The notes under the pieces were generated by a model. It searched no databases and was not told the origin of the DNA. It saw only the letters and a list, made by a program, of their open reading frames with translations. 64,000 nucleotides of DNA from Rhinolophus ferrumequinum (taxonomy: Eukaryota > Chordata > Mammalia > Chiroptera > Rhinolophidae), in assembly GCF_004115265.2 (NCBI RefSeq), contig NC_046285.1:87462015-87526014 (forward strand), read 5' to 3'. Of this stretch, positions 38,901 through 49,900 are shown in pieces. The stretch's first letter is position 1. Each line of letters starts with the position of its first letter. The position numbers and the translations under genes were made by a program.

Positions 38901-41900
38901 AATAAGTCCAAATAGTTAGAAAATATGGTAAAACAGTTGATCCTTAAACAGCATAAGTTTGAACTGTGCAGGTCCATGATATGTGGCTTTTTTTCGATAA
39001 ATGCTGTAAATGTATTTTCTCTTCCTTATGATTTTCTTAATTCTTTTCTCTGACTTTATTTTAAGGATACAGTATATAATACATGTAACATAAAAATTTG
39101 TGTTAATTGACTATGTTACCGATAAAGCTTCCTGTCAACAGTAGGCTATCAGTAGTTAAGTTTTTGGGAGTCAAAAGTTATGTGCAAATTTCGGCCGCAT
39201 GATATAGGGGCTGACACCCTTAACCACTGTATTGTTTGAGGGTCAACTGTATATATATTTGGAAGAGAAATTTTATTTTTACGTATGGTACACATAAAAG
39301 AAGGGGTTCTTCAGCCATTTTAATATCTGAATCAGTGCAGTTAGGTAATTACTATTTTTGGCAAAGCCAGGCAGTTTGCCTTACTTATTTGTGAAATAAT
39401 TAAGGTGCTTTCCCAAGTTGCAAATGACTAGGGCCACCCCCTCTAAGGACATACCATTGCCTTGAGTCTGCTACTGGCAATTCCGTCATAAGGAAAATGA
39501 ATTGAGCCTGACTCATTCTGTCCACTCAGCCCAGAACCCTGTTCCCTGCCTCCCTGCTTTGCTCTTCTCTTTCTCTCTTCCCATGGCAGTGCCAGCACCC
39601 TGAATAGAGACTTCTGCCTCACACTTGCCAGTGCAGTGCCCAGTGCAGTGCCCATGTGCCTTTTGAGTCCAGGACTCTGCTCCCGAGGTTAAGATGAATG
39701 AATGGAGAGCATGTGTCTTAACTGCTTCTGGCTTAAGACTCATGAGTGAAACCCTGTGACAAAGTGCTTCTAGAGACCAAGCAGCACAGTGTGCCCTGTA
39801 GCCTGTGTGTCCCTTCGTGGAAGGAGTACCTGAAGTCTTTGGTGCTGAGAGAGGCCTAGCTTTGCTGCCTACAGGACTTGTGAGACAGGGAGAAACTGGG
39901 GGCTGGGTTTAAGTGCCCATTTGTGGGTGAAACACCTAGTCTGTAACCTAAAACATAGTGAGATCAGACCAAAGGCAAGACAGAAGGGTTAGGGAGACAG
40001 GGGTCCAGAAGAGGATGCTTACATGGAATTTAGCTACATTGTATGTTAGCTGAGCCCTTATTTTAATATACTTAAGCTAGCAGGAAGTGTGGGGGACTGC
40101 CCTGGAGAAATTGCCACCCTTATTCCCTGTGTGATCTCTTTAGTCAGCAGTTAACGTGTATCATGCACTTACTATATGCTCTGTGGTGTCATGTACTTTG
40201 ATTATATATACTTACTTGAGCCTTACATAATAAGTATATAACTCTCTAAACTGAGAATTATTATTATACACGTGAAGAGGAGAAAACGGAGGCTCAGAGA
40301 TTTGAAGGAACATGCCCAGGGCCTTACCGCTGGCAACAGATGCAGCTGGGGTTTGTACCCTGTCTCCCCCCGTTGCACCTTATTTACCTTTGCCCTATCC
40401 TGTACTGTCGCTCATGTTTCATAAGCCTCTGTTTCCTCAGGTTGAAAATGGGAAAAAATACACCACCTCTTAGGATAATGATGAGAATTCACTGAAATAC
40501 TGTATGCATAAGAGTTTTATAAACCTACAAGTCATATAGAAGTGTTAATGAAGTCAGTGTACTGGGCCGGTTCAAAGAGATCTGGTTTGCATCTGAGCTA
40601 TGTGACTTTTGATCTGTGAGAGGCACTGCTTTCCTCAGGCTGAAGGTTAACCGTGAATAGTGCCACCATCTTGCAGGGTTGTGAAGAGGAATCGAAACTG
40701 CCATTTCTTAAGTACTGTTCATAACATCGTTTTTGTGGGAACATACTAAGATAGTTTACAAAATAACTAACAGTAGAGACACATCTTATTTGTCAGGCCC
40801 TCCTCAGAAGACTACTAACATGTGAGTGGCAAAATGAGGGACTGAAAGTACAATGAATTGAACTTTATGGGGAGTCCATAGTTAACATACAAAGGAAGAT
40901 ACGGCAGCCTCATTTGAGGAGTTCTGTGTTGTTGACAAGTGGGTGTGGTGAGATGGAACCGAAGAAGTAATGGCTGTGTTTACAGAGTAAGGCAGCTGTG
41001 GACCCGTCAACTGCTTCTTTTATTTACTTAGCAAACTGCTGTGGAGTGCTTCCTAGAAGCCGACACTTAATACATAAATAAAACATTTTTAGTGAATTAG
41101 GAGTGGGGTCAGCATGGTAGGGGAGGTGATAATACAGAAAAGAACTCAAGTTCCTCCCCTCAAAATTCCTACAGTTGACATTTATTCTGATTGTGTTGTC
41201 CATAATCAACATCTCGGTTAAAAACTATTTGCAGGATGTAGCCTGTTGTGTTTTCTGATTATGATGTGAGTTTGGCACCATTACTCTTTGACACTTGGGT
41301 CTCAGCTGACCAGAATGAAGGATGTGGTTAGCAAATGTGAAAAATGCGTTAAATTAATTTTGGTTATAGCAGTGACTATTTTACTTCTCTTCCAAATCAG
41401 GTATAGCACAGAGTTTATTTTCCTTCTAAATTTAGCCTTTAGTTATTTTCAATAAAGTGTGTAACAGTGGCTCAGAAAATGCAGTGGAATTAGGAAGGGG
41501 TCTTTGCTTTTACTCACAGAGGATTAATTGAAAGGTCCTGTTCACCTGGGCCCACGTGTCTTAAAAGGTTTATTTTATGACTTTATCTATTAGAGTCTAG
41601 AACCCTGAAATATTAAATATTAACTCTCCAACGTATTAAAGTAAAAAGTCTTGGTTTTTCGTTCAATTTCACAGGTAAATTACCATACGCCCTTTTTTGG
41701 AAGTGGTGGTGTGTGTACTTCACTTTATACATTTGATTGGCTGCTGAAAAACAAGAGTTTATAGGAATTCACAAATCTGGGTTCTCCAATTTCACTAAAT
41801 CTCTCTAATATAGGGCTATATCGCTTAATCATGTTGGGCTTTGGTTTCCCCATCTAAAATGAGAGTGTGTGACCATACTTAGGGATCGTATTGATCTCTT

Positions 41901-43940
41901 TCTATTTTCTTAATCTGTGCTTTGAATAATTGTAGGTTTCCTCATAATACTGTGTTCTTATTCTTTTTTGGATTTAACGAGACAGAAGGTTTGCTTGTTT
42001 TTGTTTTGTTTTCCCAGTTTTATTTTGGTTTTCTTTTAGATTATTTTATATTCTGGAGACAAAATTTATGATGACTACTATCCAGATCTGAAAGGACGAG
42101 TGCATTTTACAAGTAGTGATCTCAAATCTGGTGATGCATCAATAAACGTAACAAATTTACAGTTGTCAGATACTGGCACATACCAGTGCAAAGTGAAAAA
42201 AGCCCCTGGTGTCGGAAATAAGAAGATTCAGCTGAAAGTTCTTGGTAAGTTATTTATATTAATGTTACTTATTAATGGGGTGGGTGGTCACAGTATGACA
42301 GTAGCAGCATTTATGTGAGACAAAGCTTAGTTTTTTAAGAGTAATAATTTTACACATTTGAAGTAATTCTGTTATCCTCAAATAGCATAAAATACAAACC
42401 TAGTATACTTGTTAGGTTAGAAAAAAATAAGTGACCAACTTCTTTGTGAAATTTATAAAAGAATTTGAAAGTAAATGAAGAAGTTCTGTGATATGGAAGA
42501 AGAACCCTCGGCCAGGAATTAGGAGATCCAGGGTTTTTTTGTTTTTGTTTTGTTTTGTTTTTTTGCATTGTCCTCAGATTTGCCCTGAAAATTAAATAGA
42601 ACCTCTTCGTTTCCTGGACTTCAGCCTACCTTTTGGAAACATTACAAGATGTAATTATCATTAAATTTCTGTTCTGTCTCATTCAGTTCAAAATGTTATG
42701 TGTGCTTTAAACTTTTTCATTTCAAACTTCCCAAAGAGTGAGGTTTCCATGATGCGTAACTGGAGTGTTTAGAACGGAGGTAAATGGTAGAAGGAAGATT
42801 GAATTGGGAGAAGGCCATTACACGTCGTAGTCAGTGAACCTCTATGACCATCACTATTTTTCGTCCATACAGTGGGAGGATTAGCCAGATGGTCACTTGG
42901 ATGTCATACAGCTCTCTGTCGTATAGGATAGTTGAGGAGGAGATAAGTGTAAACCCTTTATAAATTGTCAAGGAGACTGCGAAGTTTATTATCCGTCTCT
43001 AGCTTTTGTGGTCATGCACAAGCACTCTAAACCCCTTCAAGTTGAGAAATTCTGAAAGGTTATTGTTCATAAATATGCTTCTTAAATCTTGTTTTCGTAG
43101 ATTTTAAACAAAAGTACAATGGCTCCCATGTAGAAAAACAACTATTCTCTATTCTGTAAATTCCACGGTTTTGTAACTTAAGGTTTGGGGGGATACTTGG
43201 GGACCCACTTTACATAGGAAATACTGATCGCTAGAATTGCCTACCATACCACTGGAATTAACTAATTAAGGGAGGTCTCCCCGACTTCCTCATTCCTTTT
43301 GTTTTAGAGAACTAATTAGTGGTTAAGCACGTTGGGTTCCAGAATCATTTTGAATATCACTCTTTTCTAAAGACTGAATGTCAGAGCAGAAACAAGAATG
43401 CAGATTTTCGTGCACTCCAGTGGCAACTTCAGGGGTTGTCTTGGCTGGAAAGGCAGTCTTCCCACTGCAACATCGTGGAGTGGGCACACGGGGGGTCTAA
43501 ATGGCATTCATTCACAGTGTTCCCTCTGGTATGAAAGCACGTGAACCTGAACAAGGAACTAAGAAAAGGAAAGGAATAGGGTAACATCAGAAATTCTAGC
43601 CTTCTCTGTCTAAACGCAGTAAACGTGGAGTTACCTTTCTTTTTTTATAAATGTGAAAGCAAGTAAAAGCTGAATAACTTGTCTGAACTCTTATCTCAAA
43701 CCCAGGTATACCTGGGGTTATAACCCTGACTATATATCGTCTTTTAACACTGATCTCCAAAAAGCACTGAATAAGATATACATGGAATTTTAACTGGTTT
43801 ATGATGTACCAAGCAGAGTATACCAGTTTATCATCGTATCAGAATTTTTCATTGTGAATTCTCTGTTTGATCGGGACAGGTACACTGGGAGGGATGTGAT
43901 TGGCATTCCCAGATCTCGTATTCCCAGAAGAGGTGTGGAC

Positions 43941-43999
<59 letters not shown>

Positions 44000-46900
44000 G
44001 GTTAATTCTGTAGGACTGGGTACTGGGTTGAATTTGCAGGCTTCTATTGAAGGGATCATTACAGAACAAGGCAGCACATACCCAAGAAGCCAGGTTGGAC
44101 AATAGAGTTGGCACATAATAGTATGGCCAAGCACACTGATAGTAGCAGCTATGTCTTTGGGGCAGGGAGAACGGCCCTTTTACATTAAACATCACAACCC
44201 CAACATCGAATTCCTCAGAATGGGTCAGTGGGAGGCGTTGGCACAGTAACATCTTTTGTTAGTGTTCGGGGGATCATCATGGCCAAGCAAACTCTGAATT
44301 CGGACCAGGGAGAGAGAGAGGAGTTAAATAAAGGGAAAGAGGAGCAAGGAGGAAGTTATTGCTGGGTGGAAGTTGGGTGACTAATCCTCAGATCCTGCGA
44401 GAAGATCCTGCGAGACTGTCTGAGACCCAGAGAATTTCTTGTGACTCGCTTACATTTTTCAGATGAGTCATGCTGTGGGAGAAACTATCAGAGTTTTTTC
44501 TCTTGAAAGTGAGAGCTGGATGGAAGGTTGTTTGTTAGCTTTTCCTGAAAATTCTGCTTACACAATCTGGAGGAAAGACAAAATGCCCTCTAGGGCCCAG
44601 AATGAGTGGTAGTACAGTGGAGTTCTTGCTTCTTGGTTCACTGTTACAAACTCGGCCTGAACTTTGGTTCATTTATGGGAAATCTGGTGGAGATACTACC
44701 GTGTTTCCCCGAAAATAAGACCTACCCTGAAAATAAGCCCCAGTTAAGACCGTCAGCCAGACGGACGCATTTAGTACATTAGGACGATGTTCCAGAAGAA
44801 GATGACATGACTGTATTTGAATAAATATAGATTATTGTACATGAAAAAAATAAGACATCCCCTGAAAATACACCCTAATGCATCTTTTGGAGCAAAAATT
44901 AATACATGACCCGGTCTTATTTTGGGGGAGATATGGTATGATGCTGTTTGCAGAGTAATGAGAGCACATTCATCGAGCCCTGTACTCTGTGTGGACACGA
45001 GCCGGGGCGACTGTTACTTGCCTGGGTGTGAGGGGTAACATGCTGGCCCAAATGTGCGCTTGGACACAGCTCGATAAAGAAGCTGAAAGGGGGTGATGAT
45101 GACAAAGGGAATTAGTAGTGGATTAATATGGTGGCCACATACCATGTTTCCCCGTTAATAAGACCTAGCTGGACAATCAGCTTTTTTTGTGTCTCTTGGA
45201 GCAAAAATTAATATAAGACCTGGTATTATATTATATTATACTATGTTATAGTATACTATACTATATTAGACCCAGTCTTATAGTAAAATAAGACCGGATC
45301 TTATATTAACTTTTGCTCCAAAAGATGCATTAGAGCTGATTGTCCGGCTAGGTCTTATTTTCGGGGAAATAAGGTATCACCAGAGCCTTTCCCCACAATT
45401 CCAAAACGGCTTATTATAGAGACTTTTTGGTACAAGAGTCTGGGTTGTTTCGAAGCGGAGAGATGCACAATTTCCGGGACGTGTATGGTGCATTCAAGTG
45501 CCACCAGAACATAATGGCCACAGCATGTATGGTGGCTCAGGCAGCACTGGGATTTGCAAGCCATTGGTACAGAGCAGGGCATTTGTGTGTGTGTGTGAGA
45601 AATAATTTTAGTTTTACAGAAAATTTGCAGAAATACTAGAGCGTTCCTGAAAGTGTACTTATCTAATTTCTCCTAATATTAACATGGTACAAAATGATAG
45701 TACAATTATCAAAACCAAGAAATTAATGTTGGGACAATACTATTAATTAAACTACAGGCCTCATTTGAATTTCAGTTTCCTACCAGAGTCCTCCTGCACC
45801 AGGGTCAAGTCTAAGATCCATGTTGCATTTACGTCTCCTTAGTCTCCTCCAGTCAAGGGCGCACGGTCGTGGCTCATTGTTAATCATGACCACTTAAGTT
45901 TTATCTGATGTGTTTCTCCACTGTAAACTTACAGTGTCTCCTTTCATAATTAAAAACGTATCTCGGGGAGCCACTTTGAGACTGTGCAGATACCTTGTTT
46001 CTCCTCAAACTTTGCCTATCGATTTTTAGCATCTTATGCATGGATTTTGCCCGGAGTCAGCGTATTTTGAGCCAACCAAATTTAGCATTGCTGGATGAAT
46101 GACGTTAAAAGTTATGGCGTCCCATATGGGGATTCAGAGTGTTTCCGATAGACTGAGGTAGGCCACTGGCACGGAGGGATGATAATGTGATACATACCGG
46201 GGGTGCCAAAAAAATGTATACAGATGACTTGTATTCGTCTTTTGTTATTGCTAAATTGAGTATTACAATTTTAATACAGTTATTTCCTTTCTTAAAATGT
46301 GTATACATTTCAGGGTGGCCTGATGGCTTGGTTGGTTAGAGCGCGAGCTCTGAACAACAGGGTTGCCAGTTCAATTCCCACATGGGATGGTGCGCTGTGC
46401 TCCCTGCAACTAAAGATTGAAAATGGCAACTGGACTTGGAGCTGAGCTGCGCCCTCCACAACTAGATTGAAGGACAACGACTTGGAGCTGATGGGCCCTG
46501 GAGAAACACGCTATTCCCCAATATGCATCAATAAAAATTAAAAAAAAAATGTGTATACATTTTTTTTGGCACCCTCTGTATGTATCACATGGAGCACAGC
46601 GTTACTGAATTGGTGGATCAGGTCAAGTACATGCAATTTATGGTCATGTACCCTTACCTGAGAAGAACTGCTAGCTGTGCTAATGACCAGGGAGGCAACT
46701 GTTCTGAGAACAGTGGCTAGGTATCCTGAAACTCTAGGCCAAAGGGACATTAGGGGATAAAACTTCATCTGTGTCCCTTTGTGGTTTTATCTTTTGATCC
46801 AGCCAAGTGCCATGGATGAAGAGTTAATCTTCGCTGTGGTATGGTGGTTGGGGTTGACATATAGAAAGAAGACTTGTACTTTCTCTTCTTAATGGAAAGC

Positions 46901-49900
46901 AGGTGGCCCCTCCAATGTGACACTCCAAAACCAGTGTTAGTAAAATACTGTTCTGTTGTGGGTGGAGTATGTTGAGATCTCAAACTCAGTGGGGTCCTGA
47001 ATCTCCTGAGCAGCCGCTTTAAGTAACTGCTCATTTGTTGGAAACGTTTGGTGTATGGGAAGGGGTCATTTTCAGTAGAAAAAAGGAGGGTTAGGGTTAA
47101 AATGCTGTATCACCCAGTAGATGCTTGGTATACAAAGCATTGTTTTCATATCTCACTGCTAGTTTATAGAATAAAGGATTTATTGGTAGTTTGAAGAAAT
47201 AGAGAACAAGGCTCATTTTGTTGAAGACTCAGGATGAAATAATTTGCAAAACGGATTTAAACATCCAGTTGATGTAGTCTCCAGGGTGATTGATCAGTCT
47301 GACAAAAACGGATTTTCTTAGGAAAACAATGCAGTTAAATGCACCTGTTGATCTTAGGGAACCGTACAAGTAGTAACAGATGAAGGGGAGAAATACCATC
47401 AAGTTTAAGAATTACCAAGATGTGCGTGAAGAAGTGAGATCACGACTGATAACCTTGGTTAAAAATGTCCCACCGGGTAGGATGGATCTTTTTGGCCAGA
47501 TTTGGAAAAGTTCGACAGTTTGTTTTAATGTTAAATATACATGTAGCATAAATAACCCAGCAATTACCGAGAAAAAGGAAAACATGCCAGTATCAACGTG
47601 AATGTTCATAATGGTGTAAAACTAAAACCTCACCTTTATTTATTGTTGAAGAATAAGAGCCCATCCACAACTGAAAGAAGGAAAACCAGGTCAGAATAAA
47701 GAAGAAAGCAGTTCTGCCATTTATCAGGCGTGGAGGACAGACATAGATACAGCCAGCAGCAGAGTTTATAGGGAACGTCGTTTCTCCTGAGGTGGTGGGG
47801 CAGCTGTAAACTAGAGGTGTCATGCAGGGAGTCACGCAGGGTCTTTGGTCCCGCTCCCCACATAAGAACGCAGGACATGGTGGTGAGGCCAAAAAGAAAC
47901 ACCCACGGAGCCACAGATAGGGGAGTCATACCACTATAGTCTCACTGGCTGCTGGGTTGGAGACACAGGAAGCAGGAGCCACAGGATCCGCAATCCACAC
48001 TCCGCCACACTGTGCGCTTGCTAGCGTACCATGGCAGTTATATTTGCAGCTAATGGCTAACCGGTAACAGCCGATGGCCAACTAGTCACAGCTGATGGCC
48101 GTCTACTACCCGAGCCAGCACCTTTCTATGTGAGGCTCAGAGCCTGGAAAATGCTCTCTGGGGCTCTGTCCCCACAAGAGGTGATTGCTGTCACCGCAGC
48201 GTCACCTCAAACCCGCTTTGCACAGCCTGTCCTTTTTTGGGGGTACTCAGTTGCTGATTGGCCCTTGTTGCCAGTTTAGTCCCAGCTTCAACTAGTCCTG
48301 CCTTAGAAACAGCGTCAGACTCAGAACCGATCTCGGCTTCTTTGAGACCCTCCTAGAATCCTTCAGAATCCCTCTTCGCTCTTGCCAGTGACATTTCCCA
48401 GCTCCTCATACTGCCTTTCTCACTGGTCAGTCAGTCTGCTGAGGACAGGCCACGCACCTTCTGCTGGTCAATTTAGCTAATTAGGCTTTGACAGTAACCC
48501 CACAACTGGAATCAGTGTTCACTGATAGAGGAGTGGATAAGCAAATTTATGTTACAGTCTGTCCATGGGATACAACTCAGCCATCAAATAATGGACTTTT
48601 TAATATGTAACAACATGAATCAGTTTCAAAAGCCTTACGATGAATAACAGCACGACAGAAGTACATACTGTAAAAAAGAAGTACATACTGCATTATTCTA
48701 TTTATATGACTTGAGATGCAGCAGAACTAACCTACAGCAGTAGAATCTGGCCAGCGGAGCTGTAGAGTGAGATCAGTTGCAACCAGCACAGGGAAGGAGG
48801 AAGTTGGAGTGGTGCTTAACAGTGTGTGTGTGTGCGTGTGTTCAGCATCTGCTGAATGTGATCAACCCACACTGTTAAAATGTGTTAATTTTATTGTATA
48901 TTAGGCCTTAATAAAGTTCAATGAAAGAGTATGAATGCCAAGGTGTTAATCCAGTGTTGGGGTGAGTTGCAGATACTGGGGTTAGCAGCCACTCAGAACA
49001 GTTACCAGAGAGACCTGGCGTGTAGCCTCAGATTTATTACCTTTTTATAACACTACTCTCGGGTTAATGTAAATGCGGAATACTAATTGGTCCTTGCTGT
49101 ACTAAGGGAATTGTCCGTGTTATCAGCACTCTTTAATACAAACCCCCTGATTGGCACAATCACGGCACCCAGAGGGATGTGACAAGGCACATACTCCCAG
49201 AGGGCTACATGTCCAGCAGAGTAGAGGAACAGGTTAGGAACAGAAGGGGTGCGGCCCACTTCATGCTTGCTTTTTTCAGGGGTGCCCCATGGAACCAGAG
49301 CCGCACCTGGGATGCCGCCAGACCTCCCTATGCAATGGCTGCTTACCTGTTTTGTGTTGGACAAAGCTGAGAGAACTGGTGTTGACCACTTGTACTCTTC
49401 CAGTCTTGTCAACGCAGAACCCAGGATCATGTCATGAGGCCGTGGTTGTGCAGCAAGCTTTGTGTTCAAGTATGAATTCCATTCTTTTGTGTGAAGTTTT
49501 AATTTATTTTCTTTTCCCAGTTAAGCCTTCGGGTATACGATGTTACGTTGATGGATCAGAAGAAATTGGAAATGACTTTAAACTAAAATGCGAACCAAAA
49601 GAAGGTTCACTTCCATTAGAATATGCATGGCAGAAATTGTCCAACGCACAGAAAATGCCCACGTCATTGATAGCAGGTACCACTGACTATACAACCTGTA
49701 CATGTGCCATTGATTTGGGCCTAACTCCAGTGGGTGTGTGTGTGTGTGTGTGTGTGTGTGTTAGTCCCCAAATACCTTCCCTCTTCTATACAGAGCAATC
49801 AGGATCCCCTGGGAATTATTTGTTTTATGACAGCTTAGTGTCATGTAGTATAGATATTTTTATAACGGTTTCACTGTTTTGGGTATTATAATTGGTTTCT

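Larger units (their letters stand above)
38206..42039 (+). other. CXADR: CXADR intron 2 (3.8 kb)
   Basis: Bounded by GTAAGT and TTCTTTTAG. It contains a Tigger-type element at 38.93-39.25 kb and MIR fragments around 40.1-40.5 kb. The rest (38.3-38.9, 39.3-40.1, 40.6-42.0 kb) is unassigned. Confidence 0.9.
42245..49520 (+). other. CXADR: CXADR intron 3 (7.3 kb)
   Basis: Bounded by GTAAGT and TTTTCCCAG. It is the most repeat-loaded intron: a compound TG/AG/G tract, two TA-flanked MITEs, an L1M 3' end, a mariner MITE split by a SINE, an L1 3' fragment and two LTR-like fossils near exon 4. The 42.3-43.9 and 46.6-47.6 kb stretches show nothing recognisable. Confidence 0.9.

Noticed and set aside
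43839-44252. 137-codon minus-strand open frame
   Set aside because: Held open by the CA/CT/C microsatellite, which gives Ser-Leu and Thr-His runs; artefact of simple repeat.
49289-49891. 200-codon open frame over exon 4
   Set aside because: Contains true exon 4 in frame, but the rest is LTR-like and intronic sequence including the GT repeat; the exon boundaries are set by the splice sites.
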